DNA from: Collinsella sp.
GTDB lineage: Bacteria; Actinomycetota; Coriobacteriia; Coriobacteriales; Coriobacteriaceae
Direction: 5' to 3'
DNA: 55,040 nt
NCBI GenBank assembly: GCA_022745215.1
Contig: JAIIWC010000003.1
Location: forward strand, 1-55,040
In this document: one piece after another, positions 40,807-49,713 of the stretch
How the letters are laid out: each line of letters begins with the position of its first letter
Numbering within the stretch: position 1 is the stretch's first letter
The notes under the pieces: model-generated
The model's database searches: none
Seen by the model: the letters and a program-made list of their open reading frames with translations, nothing else
Told to the model about the DNA's origin: nothing
Translations under genes and position numbers: made by a program

Positions 40807-42270
40807 ATGTCAGATACGAAGGCGAAGAAGACAAACAGACGTTTTAAGTTCAAATTACCGCATGTCTATACGATCATGTTCTTGCTGATCGTTGTCTTTG
40901 CGGTCCTGACTTGGATCGTTCCCTCTGGTCAGTATCAGCGCAAGACGATTTCGACAGCGGCGGGCGAGCGTGAAGTCGCCGTTGCTGGAACCTATGAACA
41001 GGTCGATAAGAACTACACCGATTCCGAGACCGGCGAGACCATCAATCTGGGCCAGGATATCTTCGCGGTCCTGCAAGCGCCCACCAAGGGTATCCAAGAG
41101 GCTGCCGACGTCGTTGCGTTCGTCTTATTGATTGGCGGATCGTTCGCAATCATCACCAAGACCAACGCTTTGAATGCCGGCATGAGCCGTGTGATTAAAA
41201 AGCTCAAGAACAAGGATATCCTCATCATTCCCATCACGATGACGTTGCTGTCTATTTGCGGCACTACGTTTGGCATGTCTGAGGAAGCCCTGCCGTTCTA
41301 TGCCATCTTCATTCCCATCATGATGGGTATCGGTTATGACTCGATGACGGCATTCATCATCTGCTTCCTTGGTCCTAACCTGGGATATTGTGCTTCGACC
41401 ATCGACCCGTTTAATGTTTTGATCGCCCAAGGCATCATTGGCATCGAGGGTAATCCGCAACTGTGGCTGCGCGCCGTTTCTTGGGTCATCTTCACTGCCG
41501 TCGGTATCGCATGGGCCATGCGCTACGCCATGCGCGTCAAGAAAAACCCCGAGTCGTCCATTGTGTACGAGGACGATAAGCTCAAGCGTATTGAGTTTTC
41601 CGTGACCGATGCCTCCATCGAGGAAGAGTTCACTATCCGTCAGAAGCTCGTGCTTATCGATTTTGCTTGCGGTATGGGCATTATCGTCTGGGGTCTTGTT
41701 ACCCAGGGCTGGTACATGAATCAGATTTCCGCCGTGTTCCTTGGCATGGGCTTGCTTGCCGGTATCCTGGGCGGCCTTGACCAGCAGACGATCGCAGAGG
41801 AGTTCGTTAAGGGTCTCGCCGACTTTGCGTACGCTGCCGTCGTTATCGGTATCGCTCGCGGTATTCTGGTCATCGCCGAGGGCGGCATGATCATCGACAC
41901 CATCCTCCAGGCGCTCGCTACCGCGCTCGCCGGTGCACCCGCCGCCGTCTACACCACGTTTATGTATGTCGTCCTTGGCCTGCTCTCTTTGCTGGTTCCC
42001 TCGAGTTCTGGACTTGCGGCGCTCACCATGCCCGTCATGGGTCCGCTGACCGAGCTTATGGGCCTCAATCCCGAGGCTGCCGTTACCGCGCTCCAGTTTG
42101 CCAACCAGACCATCAACACCATCAGTCCCGTGGCGGGCATGACGGTCGCCGGCCTTGCCGTGGCTAAGATTTCGTTTGGCCAATGGTGGAAGACTATTTG
42201 GAAGTTCTTCATTTTCATGGTCGTCTTTGGCCTGATCGTAACGGCAATCTCTGGCATGCTTCCGGTGTAG
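40807..42270 (+). CDS. YfcC-family (C4-dicarboxylate anaerobic carrier type) membrane transporter
   Basis: A 487-residue membrane protein with about 12 hydrophobic segments and the YfcC/ArcD-like pattern: HVYTIMFLLIVVFAVLTWIVPSGQY at the N-terminus, TFGMSEEALPFYAIFIPIM in the middle and LVPSSSGLAALTMPVMGPL toward the end. A hydrophilic loop of about 45 residues between helices 1 and 2 is probably outside. TGGAGGT precedes the ATG at 40807. Family members carry dicarboxylates or basic amino acids and peptides. As first structural gene of the operon it is the likely importer, taking the place of FrlA of the enterobacterial system. Confidence 0.85.
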   Translation: MSDTKAKKTNRRFKFKLPHVYTIMFLLIVVFAVLTWIVPSGQYQRKTISTAAGEREVAVAGTYEQVDKNYTDSETGETINLGQDIFAVLQAPTKGIQEAADVVAFVLLIGGSFAIITKTNALNAGMSRVIKKLKNKDILIIPITMTLLSICGTTFGMSEEALPFYAIFIPIMMGIGYDSMTAFIICFLGPNLGYCASTIDPFNVLIAQGIIGIEGNPQLWLRAVSWVIFTAVGIAWAMRYAMRVKKNPESSIVYEDDKLKRIEFSVTDASIEEEFTIRQKLVLIDFACGMGIIVWGLVTQGWYMNQISAVFLGMGLLAGILGGLDQQTIAEEFVKGLADFAYAAVVIGIARGILVIAEGGMIIDTILQALATALAGAPAAVYTTFMYVVLGLLSLLVPSSSGLAALTMPVMGPLTELMGLNPEAAVTALQFANQTINTISPVAGMTVAGLAVAKISFGQWWKTIWKFFIFMVVFGLIVTAISGMLPV

Positions 42271-42279
42271 GTGGTTGTG

Positions 42280-43863
42280 ATGTCTGATCGTTTGACGGTC
42301 CTGACGTCTAAGAGCGTCTTTACCGGTACGGGGGACCTGCCGTTTGAAGGTTTCGTAGCGGTCCGTGGCAATCGAATTGAGGCTGTTGGCACCAAGTGTG
42401 AGGTAGCTTCGTATTTGACCCAAGCGGACGAGGTAGTTGACCTGGGCGACCGCACCGTCATGCCTGGCCTGATCGATGTGCATACCTTCTATACGGGCTG
42501 GGCGCTGCGGTCGTTGGGGTCTGATCTGTCCGGCATCGCTGATGCCAAAGAGGCCGTGTCGCTCTTGCGTGCATGGAAAGAAGGTCATCCGGATTGCCCG
42601 GCGGCTTTTGGCCACAATCTGCCCGAAACGTTGGCATCGGATGCCGAGAACGCAAATACGGCAGCTGTGTTTGACGATTGTTTTGGCGATATCCCTGTCG
42701 TCTGCTTTACGCCGGGTGCGGAGACCTGCGTTCTCAATGCTGCCGCCAGTGCGCGATACGGCTTTACACCCCAGGCATGCTATGCCGAGAAGATCTGGCG
42801 CATGATGAGCGATTTCCTCGCGCTGCCCGAGGTGCGTGCCGGGTATTCGGACTACATGAGCATGCTTAACGAGCGCGGCGTTACCGCCATCAAGGAGATG
42901 GCGTTTGATGACTACTACGGTTTTGCCGACGAAATGGCTCGCCGTGAGGAATCTGGTGAGCTGACGGTTCGCGTCTCTATGATGTCGCAGCCGGTGGGCG
43001 CCGGTGCAAATCTGGCATATGCCCGCGAGGCGCGAGAGCGCTTCCGGGGACCGTTCGTTCGTTTTTCTGGCTTCAACCGTATGACCGATCGCGGCGTATG
43101 GGCGGGGCTTGCCGAGATGATTGACCCCTATGAGGACACGGCCGATGCGGGCGCTGCCGGCAAGACGGTCGTCGAGGAGCCAGAGTGGGATCTGATTGAG
43201 AACGAGCTGCGTGCAATTGATGCTGAGGGCTTCCGATACTCCTTGCATTGCCAGGGCGATGGCGCCGTTCGCCGCACCGTGGCGCTCTATGCCTCGCTGC
43301 CTCGAGACGAGCATGGACGGATGCTTCGCCGCCATGCGATTACCGATCTCGAGAACTCTGACCCGACCGATCTTGTCGAGTTTGGCAAGTTAGGTGGAAT
43401 TTGCGAGGTCTATCCGCAGATTCTGACGCTGGACCGGCGCGAGGATTGCCTGTCGATGATGCGTCGACAAATTGGCGAGACGCGACTTTTGCACAGCTGG
43501 AATCGCCGCGGCATGGAAGATTCCGGATGCACAGTGTGCTGTGGAACGGATTTGCCACTGCTGATTCCGAGCCTGGGCGAGTCAATCTACAGCGCGTGCG
43601 GCGGATTCTTCGCCGACGGACTGCCCGTGAATGAGGTCAACACGCTGACGCTTGTCGAGCTCTTGCGCGCTTGGACTGCCGGGGGCGCGTACGATCTGAT
43701 TCGCGAAGACGAGCTGGGTACGCTTGAGGTCGGCAAACTTGCCGATATCTGCGTGCTCGATCGGGATGTGTTCGACCTCGATTATCGCGACGCACGCGAT
43801 CTTGCGGTTGATATGACGATGTCGGACGGACAAATCGTGTTTGATCGAAATAAGGAGGCATAA
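42280..43863 (+). CDS. Amidohydrolase-family 3 (YtcJ-like) protein with altered metal motif
   Basis: A 527-residue member of the amidohydrolase 3 family: N-terminal composite beta-sandwich, VMPGLIDVHTFYTG at strand 1, SLHCQGDGAVRRTV in the middle, CCGTDLPLL and a C-terminal GTLEVGKLADICVLDRDVF return to the sandwich. The usual HxH on strand 1 reads H-T-F here, so one metal ligand is missing, while the later His and Asp positions are kept. The ATG at 42280 has GTAGGTGG upstream, nine bases after the carrier gene. Likely role: hydrolysis of an amide or related bond in the transported compound. It may use a single metal ion. Confidence 0.8.
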   Translation: MSDRLTVLTSKSVFTGTGDLPFEGFVAVRGNRIEAVGTKCEVASYLTQADEVVDLGDRTVMPGLIDVHTFYTGWALRSLGSDLSGIADAKEAVSLLRAWKEGHPDCPAAFGHNLPETLASDAENANTAAVFDDCFGDIPVVCFTPGAETCVLNAAASARYGFTPQACYAEKIWRMMSDFLALPEVRAGYSDYMSMLNERGVTAIKEMAFDDYYGFADEMARREESGELTVRVSMMSQPVGAGANLAYAREARERFRGPFVRFSGFNRMTDRGVWAGLAEMIDPYEDTADAGAAGKTVVEEPEWDLIENELRAIDAEGFRYSLHCQGDGAVRRTVALYASLPRDEHGRMLRRHAITDLENSDPTDLVEFGKLGGICEVYPQILTLDRREDCLSMMRRQIGETRLLHSWNRRGMEDSGCTVCCGTDLPLLIPSLGESIYSACGGFFADGLPVNEVNTLTLVELLRAWTAGGAYDLIREDELGTLEVGKLADICVLDRDVFDLDYRDARDLAVDMTMSDGQIVFDRNKEA

Positions 43864-43864
43864 G

Positions 43865-44716
43865 ATGCCTGAATCCAAACCGACGCTGCGCCGCGAGCAG
43901 ATTGCGGGCATGAATATCCACTACATCATGTGGTCGCTCGATTACTTCCTTGATGTGCAGCAGCGTTTGGGCTTTGAGTCCATTGAGCTGTGGTGTGCAG
44001 AGCCGCATGTGACGCTCGACCATACGGGCTACTTTGAGGCTGAGGTCCTGGCGAAAAAGGCTGCAGACCGTGGGCTTAGGTATCGTACTCTGTGCCCCGA
44101 GAATGTTGTCTATCCTTGGCAGTACTGCGCACGCAAACCGCTGCATGAACAGCGCAGCCTGGCGTACTTTAAACACGGCATTGAACTTGCCGAGGTACTT
44201 GGGTGCGACCGTATGTCCATCAACTCGGGCTGGGGCGACTGGGACGAGGACCGCGAGGAAGCCTGGAAGCGCAGCCGCGAGCACTTGTCCATTCTGGCGG
44301 AGTATGCCGGCGAGCACGGTCTGGTGCTTACGATGGAAAGCCTGCGTCCCGAGGAGAGCAACCTTGTGACGACGGTTTCCGATGCGAAGCGCATGATTGA
44401 CGAGGTCGCGAGCCCGTACTTACAGCCCATGGTTGATACAACCGCGATGGGCGTTGCAGGCGAGACGCTCGAGGACTGGTTTGCCACCTTTGGTGATGGG
44501 GCAATTCACGAGATGCACTTTATCGACGGTGACCCGTATGGCCATCTGGTGTGGGGCGATGGCAAGCACGATATGGACGCCTTCGTCGCCACACTCAACG
44601 CCCATGGTTTCGACGGCATGCTGGGCCAGGAGATCACGGACGGTCGTTACTACGATGACCCGGCGGCGGCAGATGCCAAGAACATGGCCGCATTCGAGAA
44701 ATATCTGATTGACTAA
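43865..44716 (+). CDS. FrlC-like sugar isomerase/epimerase (TIM barrel)
   Basis: A 283-residue AP-endonuclease-2-type TIM barrel resembling fructoselysine 3-epimerase FrlC. GFESIELWCAEPHV near residue 45 and TMESLRPEESNLVTTVSDA near residue 165 correspond to FrlC blocks with the metal-binding Glu. MVDTTAMG and MHFIDGDPYGHL provide further metal-site residues. AAGGAGG lies ten bases before the ATG, which is one base after the amidohydrolase stop. In the frl pathway it converts psicoselysine to fructoselysine. The true substrate here is not known. Confidence 0.78.
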   Translation: MPESKPTLRREQIAGMNIHYIMWSLDYFLDVQQRLGFESIELWCAEPHVTLDHTGYFEAEVLAKKAADRGLRYRTLCPENVVYPWQYCARKPLHEQRSLAYFKHGIELAEVLGCDRMSINSGWGDWDEDREEAWKRSREHLSILAEYAGEHGLVLTMESLRPEESNLVTTVSDAKRMIDEVASPYLQPMVDTTAMGVAGETLEDWFATFGDGAIHEMHFIDGDPYGHLVWGDGKHDMDAFVATLNAHGFDGMLGQEITDGRYYDDPAAADAKNMAAFEKYLID

Positions 44717-44777
44717 AACAACTATCGGCCACGCAACCAACGTCATTGATTGCGGCCAAACAAGAAAGGAACTGGAT

Positions 44778-45746
44778 ATGAACGCACACGATCTGATCAA
44801 AGAGGCAATTGCCGAGAAGGGCAAGTTCGACAGCGTCTACTGGATTGCTTGCGGCGGCTCCATGATCGATTTGATCCCGGCTCATGAGCTTCTGCAGCGC
44901 GAGGCAACCACCTTCACTTCGTATATCTATACGGCTCGCGAGTTCGATATCATGCGTCCGCGTCGTCTGGGCGAGAAGTCCCTGGTCATTGCTTGCAGCC
45001 ATAGTGGCAACACCCCCGAGGTCGTCGAGGGCTGTGAGATTGCCCTTGCTGCCGGCGCTACGGTGATCGCCCAGACCGACAACGCTGGATCCAAGATTGA
45101 CTCCGGCAAGTGGACCACGTGGGTCTACCCGTGGGGCGAGGGCGTGCCGCAGGCCGAGGTCCCCGCTGGCATTTCGCTGTCGCTTGCGGCCGAGCTGCTC
45201 GATCAGCAGGAGGGCTACGCCGATCTTGCCGATATGTATGCCGGTATCGCCGAGATGGATAAGATTCTTCCCCCGGCACGTGAGAAGGTAAATGCCGAGC
45301 TGGGCGATCGCTTTGCCAAGCTTTGCCAGGAGCACGAGTTCTTCTATATTCTGGGTAGTGGTCCCAACTTTAGCCAGACCTACGGTTTCGCTATCTGCTC
45401 TCTTATGGAGATGCAGTGGCAGCACTGCAGCTACATCCACTCTGCCGAGTACTTCCATGGCCCCTTCGAGGCTACTCAGGATGGCGTTTTTTACTTCCTG
45501 CAGATGGGCTCCAGCGAGTGCCGTGCTATGGACGAGCGCGCCCTGGCGTTCCTTAAGACGCATACCGATACGCTGATGGTGCTCGATGCTAAGGAGTACG
45601 GTATGGAGGCCGTGCCGGCGAGCGTCCGCGCTTATCTGGACCCGGTGCTGTTCTACGCCATGAACTGCGAGCTGCGTGCCGCACGCGGCAAGGTGTTTGA
45701 TCACGATCCCGATTTCCGTCGCTACATGGGCGTTGTCGAGTACTAG
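44778..45746 (+). CDS. FrlB-like fructosamine-6-phosphate deglycase (SIS domain)
   Basis: A 322-residue protein with two SIS sugar-isomerase domains. Like FrlB it has WIACGGSM and ACSHSGNTPEVVEG (phosphate loop) in the first domain, and ILGSGPNFSQTYGFAICSLMEMQW, SAEYFHGPFE and the terminal DFRRYMGVVEY in the second. The FrlB terminus is nearly identical (RRYYGGLVEY). FrlB splits fructoselysine-6-phosphate into glucose-6-phosphate and lysine. The ATG at 44778 has GAAAGGA seven bases upstream. It is the defining enzyme of the operon and points to an Amadori-type substrate. Confidence 0.85.
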   Translation: MNAHDLIKEAIAEKGKFDSVYWIACGGSMIDLIPAHELLQREATTFTSYIYTAREFDIMRPRRLGEKSLVIACSHSGNTPEVVEGCEIALAAGATVIAQTDNAGSKIDSGKWTTWVYPWGEGVPQAEVPAGISLSLAAELLDQQEGYADLADMYAGIAEMDKILPPAREKVNAELGDRFAKLCQEHEFFYILGSGPNFSQTYGFAICSLMEMQWQHCSYIHSAEYFHGPFEATQDGVFYFLQMGSSECRAMDERALAFLKTHTDTLMVLDAKEYGMEAVPASVRAYLDPVLFYAMNCELRAARGKVFDHDPDFRRYMGVVEY

Positions 45747-45759
45747 AAGGGTAAATACC

Positions 45760-46623
45760 ATGGCATTTAACGTTAACGCGCTCGGATTTGGCGACAACGT
45801 CGTCGATCGCTATGAGCATATCCACACCATGTATCCTGGCGGCAACGCGGTGAACTTCGCCGTTTATGCCAAGAAATGCGGTGCCGCACGCTCCGCATAC
45901 ATGGGCATTTTTGGCAATGACGCCGCTGCCGAGCATGTCATTGCAAGCCTCGAGGATGAGGGTATCGAGCTTGACAAGTGCGAGCAGATGATTGGCGAGA
46001 ACGGAGCGGCTCGCGTGACCGTCGTTGACGGTGACCGTGTCTTCCTCGGCTCCAACGAGGGCGGTATCCGTGGCGATGCGCGCTATGTCCTCGATCGCTT
46101 TGACCTTTCGTACATGAAGCAGTTCGATGTGGTTCATTCGGGCAACTATTGCTTTACCGAGCGCGAGCTGCCCAAGTTGAAGGCTGCGGGCGTCACAGTC
46201 TCTTTTGACTTTTCGGACGACTCCACCGACGAGTACTACGAGCAGATTGCGCCCTACGTCGATTTCGCTTTCTTTAGTGCGGCGGATGCCGCGAGTGAGG
46301 ACGAGATTCGCGAGCGTCTGGCATGGGTGAAGGGCCTGGGTCCGCGTTTTGTGTCGGCTACGGCGGGCGCCGAGGGCTGCATTGCTTACGACGGCGAGCG
46401 TTATTACCGCCAGCTGGCTAAACCGGTAACGGACATGAAGGACACCATGGGGGCGGGCGACTCGTTCCTCACCTCGTTTTTGATGTGCTATCTCGATTCC
46501 GCCAAGCGTGGTGAGGATGGCGCCGAGGCCATCGAGCGCGCGCTCGACTTTGCTGCCGGGTTCGCCTCGACCGTGTGCGGCATGGAAGGCTCTTGGGGCC
46601 ACGGGGCGCCAATCGTCGAATAG
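45760..46623 (+). CDS. FrlD-like PfkB-family kinase, copy 1
   Basis: A 287-residue ribokinase-family sugar kinase closest in appearance to fructoselysine 6-kinase: GDNVVDRYEHIHTMYPGGNAVNFAVYAKKCG at the start, HSGNYCF and FDFSDDSTDEYY in the middle, and the ATP/catalytic motif DTMGAGDSFLTSFL near the C-terminus with the catalytic Asp in GAGD. It would phosphorylate the fructosamine at C6 to give the FrlB substrate. It starts 13 bases after the FrlB-like gene. A second FrlD-like gene follows. Confidence 0.85.
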   Translation: MAFNVNALGFGDNVVDRYEHIHTMYPGGNAVNFAVYAKKCGAARSAYMGIFGNDAAAEHVIASLEDEGIELDKCEQMIGENGAARVTVVDGDRVFLGSNEGGIRGDARYVLDRFDLSYMKQFDVVHSGNYCFTERELPKLKAAGVTVSFDFSDDSTDEYYEQIAPYVDFAFFSAADAASEDEIRERLAWVKGLGPRFVSATAGAEGCIAYDGERYYRQLAKPVTDMKDTMGAGDSFLTSFLMCYLDSAKRGEDGAEAIERALDFAAGFASTVCGMEGSWGHGAPIVE

Positions 46624-46693
46624 CTTAAGAAAGCGTTCGGCGGTCGGGCTATGAGGCCTTGGACAGCCGATGCAAAACAATAAGCGAAACGCG

Positions 46694-46728
46694 AAAAGGG
46701 GGCTCGCCATGTGGTGGGTCCCCTTTTG
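46694..46728 (+). terminator. Internal hairpin between the two kinase genes
   Basis: AAAAGGGG and CCCCTTTT form the base of a stem with a GC-rich loop and a terminal TTTTG. It may partly stop transcription inside the operon and thus lower expression of the distal genes. Confidence 0.55.
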
Positions 46729-46744
46729 ATCATTGGAGAAGACC

Positions 46745-47545
46745 ATGGGTATTAAAGCGTGTGCGGCTGGTTTTTGCTGTGCGGACGTCTATCAAAACAT
46801 CGGCGTGTTTTATCCGACTGGTAACGGCATTGACTGGGGTATCCATCTTGCACGAATGGGAGTTTCGGTATCCGCCGTGTCGGTTGTCGGCAAGGACGAG
46901 TACGGAGACAAGATGAGAGAGGCACTGGCCGCTGAGGGGTTCGATATCTCACATCTGCGGGTGGAGGATGGCGACACCTCGGTGATGCTCATGGCATTGA
47001 AAGACGGCGTCGATCGCGTGCATCTCGAGGCAATCGATGGCGTAATGGAGACATATCGTCCGAATGAAGACGACCGGGCGTTTATCCTAGAGCACGACAT
47101 CATTCATACCGACCTGTTTGGCAATTGTTTGGACCTCCTGCCCGAATGGCATGATGCGGGCAAGACGGTGGTTATGGACTTCTCGGTGTTCAGCCAGGAT
47201 CCCGAATATGCCTGCGAGAATCATTTTCCCTACGTTGACTACGCATTTATGTCGTTTGAAGAGGACACTCCGGAGCTGCGGGACTGGGTGCGCCACGTGC
47301 AGGAATTGGGACCGCGCGTTGCGGTTGCCACGCTTGGCGAGAAGGGAAGCATTGCCTATGACGGTGAGCGCTTCTATGAGTGCGGGATCGTACCGGCGGA
47401 GAAGGTCGTTAACACCGTGGGCGCCGGCGACTCGTATATTGCCGGGTTTACCAAGGGCGTGATCGATGGCCTTGATATTCCGGCGTGTATGAAGGCGGGT
47501 GCTGAGCTGTCGTCCCGAGTGATTGGTTCGTTTGAGCCGTACTAG
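46745..47545 (+). CDS. FrlD-like PfkB-family kinase, copy 2
   Basis: A 266-residue ribokinase-family kinase, a diverged paralogue of the preceding one. It has GFCCADVYQNIGVFYPTGNGIDWGIHLARMG, then FSVFSQDPEYACENHFPYVDYAFMS, and the catalytic NTVGAGDSYIAGF. GGAGAAG precedes the ATG at 46745. The substrate-contact region (TGNGIDWG in place of GGNAVNFA) differs from copy 1, which suggests a different sugar or conjugate. It follows an internal hairpin and leads the second half of the operon. Confidence 0.8.
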   Translation: MGIKACAAGFCCADVYQNIGVFYPTGNGIDWGIHLARMGVSVSAVSVVGKDEYGDKMREALAAEGFDISHLRVEDGDTSVMLMALKDGVDRVHLEAIDGVMETYRPNEDDRAFILEHDIIHTDLFGNCLDLLPEWHDAGKTVVMDFSVFSQDPEYACENHFPYVDYAFMSFEEDTPELRDWVRHVQELGPRVAVATLGEKGSIAYDGERFYECGIVPAEKVVNTVGAGDSYIAGFTKGVIDGLDIPACMKAGAELSSRVIGSFEPY

Positions 47546-47572
47546 GGTCAAATGCTTGGAAAGGAGTGCGAA

Positions 47573-48433
47573 ATGGTTATCGACATGTTGGTCCAGCCCA
47601 TGCTCTACGGCGAGATCTATACGCCGGGTGATGAGCCTGATGGATTCGGTTTTTGGTCACGAGAATTTGGTATGGGGCATATGGGCCCCATGGATTGGGA
47701 TGAGCTTCAAGTCGAGATGGACGTCTGCGATGTGCAGAAGAGCGTGCTCATGCCGCTCGATGTAACCACGGCATGCGGAGGGCATTTTGGCACCAATGAC
47801 CAGATTGCCATGCTGGTTGCCGCGCATCCCGATCGTCTGTGGGGATTTGCGAGCGTAGATCCGCAGGTGAGCGGTGCCGCAGACGAATTGGGGCGCGCCT
47901 TTACCGAGTTGGGGGCAAAGGGGCTTTGCCTGCATCCGGCAAAGCAGGGTTTTGCTCCCGATGATGCCGTGGCCGAGCCGCTTTACGAGCTGTGCGAGCG
48001 CTATAACAAGCCGGTGGTTTTCCATGCCGGTATGTCTTGGGAGCCGGGCGCAGAGCTCTCGCGCAGTAATCCGCTTGTATTTGAGCACACAATCGCAACG
48101 CATCCAAATGTGCGTTTTAGTTTGACCCACTTTGGCTGGCCCTGGGTGCGCGAGACCGTGGCGATGCTGCTCAAGTATCCCAACTGCTACACGGACACCT
48201 CTATCACTTACATCGATTCGCCCGAGGAGATGATGCAGCGTCTTTTCACGGTCGATATGGGGCCGCTGTGGTATGAGCGCGCGCTATCGCATCAAGTGAT
48301 GTTCGCCAGCAATACGCCGCGCTTCCGTGCATTCAAACTCAAGCGGGCACTCGATACCGTGTCCATGCGGGATGATGCGCGAGAAAGGCTCTACTGGGGT
48401 AATGCCCTGCGTTTTCTTGAAGGGGATGAGTGA
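47573..48433 (+). CDS. Amidohydrolase-family 2 protein lacking the N-terminal HxH
   Basis: A 286-residue TIM-barrel protein of the amidohydrolase 2 type: LWGFASVDPQ, GAKGLCLHPAKQGFAPDD, KPVVFHAGMSW, VRFSLTHFGWPWVRET and the C-terminal VMFASNTPRFR correspond to the family's successive strands. The N-terminus, normally IDxHxH, reads MVIDMLVQPML, so the first metal pair is absent. The last-strand Asp position reads SNTPR. It may be a metal-independent or lactonase-like hydrolase, or a decarboxylase-like member. AAAGGAG lies six bases before the ATG. The next gene starts two bases after the stop. Confidence 0.75.
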   Translation: MVIDMLVQPMLYGEIYTPGDEPDGFGFWSREFGMGHMGPMDWDELQVEMDVCDVQKSVLMPLDVTTACGGHFGTNDQIAMLVAAHPDRLWGFASVDPQVSGAADELGRAFTELGAKGLCLHPAKQGFAPDDAVAEPLYELCERYNKPVVFHAGMSWEPGAELSRSNPLVFEHTIATHPNVRFSLTHFGWPWVRETVAMLLKYPNCYTDTSITYIDSPEEMMQRLFTVDMGPLWYERALSHQVMFASNTPRFRAFKLKRALDTVSMRDDARERLYWGNALRFLEGDE

Positions 48434-48435
48434 AC

Positions 48436-48864
48436 ATGGTGACTCTCGAGACATTGAGTTATCTATCGACTGCTCCGGACCAGTTCATCGATATTACCGA
48501 AGACGTGCACGCTGCCATCGAACGCAGCTCGGTGACTAATGGCTTGGCAGCGATTATTTTGTCGCATACGACCTGCGGAATCGTGGTAAACGAGGGGCTG
48601 CCCTGCGTGGAGACGGATCTTATGGAGACGCTTGATCGCATCGCCCCACTCGATGCCCCCTATGCGCATGCACACTTTCTGCCGAGCTATGGAGCCACCG
48701 GTAACAACTCATGTGGGCATATCAAGAGCATGATTTGTGGAAACAGCTGCTTCTTTCCCATCCAAGATGGCCACATCGTGTGCGGAGGTGCCCAGAACAT
48801 CTATCTTGCGGAGTTTGACGGTCCGCAGAAGCGAAAAGTGTACGTTGAGGTGCTGGGGGAGTAA
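48436..48864 (+). CDS. YjbQ/UPF0047 family protein
   Basis: A 142-residue member of the UPF0047 (YjbQ) family: LAAIILSHTTCGIVVNEG, the HIKSMICGNSCFFPIQDG block and the strongly conserved IYLAEFDGPQKRKVYVEV C-terminus. The family His and Cys/Ser positions are kept in modified form. Some members show weak thiamine-phosphate synthase activity, but the biological role is unsettled. Its place inside a sugar catabolic operon, next to a BtpA/SgcQ-like gene, suggests a metabolic role in that pathway. Confidence 0.82.
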   Translation: MVTLETLSYLSTAPDQFIDITEDVHAAIERSSVTNGLAAIILSHTTCGIVVNEGLPCVETDLMETLDRIAPLDAPYAHAHFLPSYGATGNNSCGHIKSMICGNSCFFPIQDGHIVCGGAQNIYLAEFDGPQKRKVYVEVLGE

Positions 48865-48897
48865 CGTCCCTGCAATAACCCTATGAAGGAGCACGTT

Positions 48898-49707
48898 ATG
48901 TCGTTTCTAACCTCGATGTTCAAGACCGAAAAGCCGGTTATCGGAATGCTGCACCTGCGTCCTCTGCCAGGTGATCCACTGTATTACCCGGGTGGAATCG
49001 TATCGCAGGTCGTGGAAGCCGCCAAGCGCGATCTCGAAGCGTTGCAGCAGGGCGGTGTCGATGGCATTTTGATCACCAATGAGCTCTCGATGCCCTATGA
49101 GCAGCACGTCTCCCCCTCGACTCTTGCGGCTATGGGATATGTAATCGGGGCCCTGTCCCATGATCTGTCGACCCCTTGGGGAGCAGAGGCCATTTACGAC
49201 GGCGATTCCACGATTGAGCTGTGTGCGGCTGTCGATGCGCAGTTCACGCGCTGCAATTTTTGCGGTGCCTGGGCCGGTGATCTCGGGCTGATTAACCGAG
49301 ATTTCGCTCACACCATGCGTCGCAAGGCGGCGCTGCGCTTGGACGACCTCAGGCTTTTCCACTTCATCACGAGCGAGGGGGAGGTTTATCTCAACGACCG
49401 CACGACTGCGGACATTGCCGATTCGCTTCTCTTTAATTGCCTACCGGATGCGATGGTCATCGGCGGTTCGGCTGCCGGTCGTGGCGCTTCGGGCGAGCTT
49501 GCCGATGGGGTCCGCGAGCGTGTTGGCGAAGTACCTGTGGTATGTGGCACCGGTTGTCGCGAAAATACCGTGGCTGATGTATTTGCTCACTACGATGGCG
49601 CGTTTGTCGGCACGTGCTTAAAGCGCGACGGAAAGCTAGATGCCCCGGTTGATGTTGAGCGGGTAGTTCGTTTTATGGCTGCCGCTCGTACGGCGCGAGG
49701 GGAGTAG
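48898..49707 (+). CDS. BtpA/SgcQ-family TIM-barrel protein
   Basis: A 269-residue protein of the BtpA family: VIGMLHLRPLPGDPLY at the N-terminus, GGVDGILITNELSMPY, RKAALRLDDL, then MVIGGSAAGRGASG and VVCGTGCRENTVADVFAHYDGAFVGTCLKRDG at the end, a (beta/alpha)8 barrel with a phosphate-binding-like C-terminus. BtpA affects photosystem I in cyanobacteria, and SgcQ belongs to an E. coli sugar operon, so the enzyme activity is not established. AAGGAG lies six bases before the ATG at 48898. It is followed six bases later by the FGGY kinase. Confidence 0.8.
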   Translation: MSFLTSMFKTEKPVIGMLHLRPLPGDPLYYPGGIVSQVVEAAKRDLEALQQGGVDGILITNELSMPYEQHVSPSTLAAMGYVIGALSHDLSTPWGAEAIYDGDSTIELCAAVDAQFTRCNFCGAWAGDLGLINRDFAHTMRRKAALRLDDLRLFHFITSEGEVYLNDRTTADIADSLLFNCLPDAMVIGGSAAGRGASGELADGVRERVGEVPVVCGTGCRENTVADVFAHYDGAFVGTCLKRDGKLDAPVDVERVVRFMAAARTARGE

Positions 49708-49713
49708 GCACCT

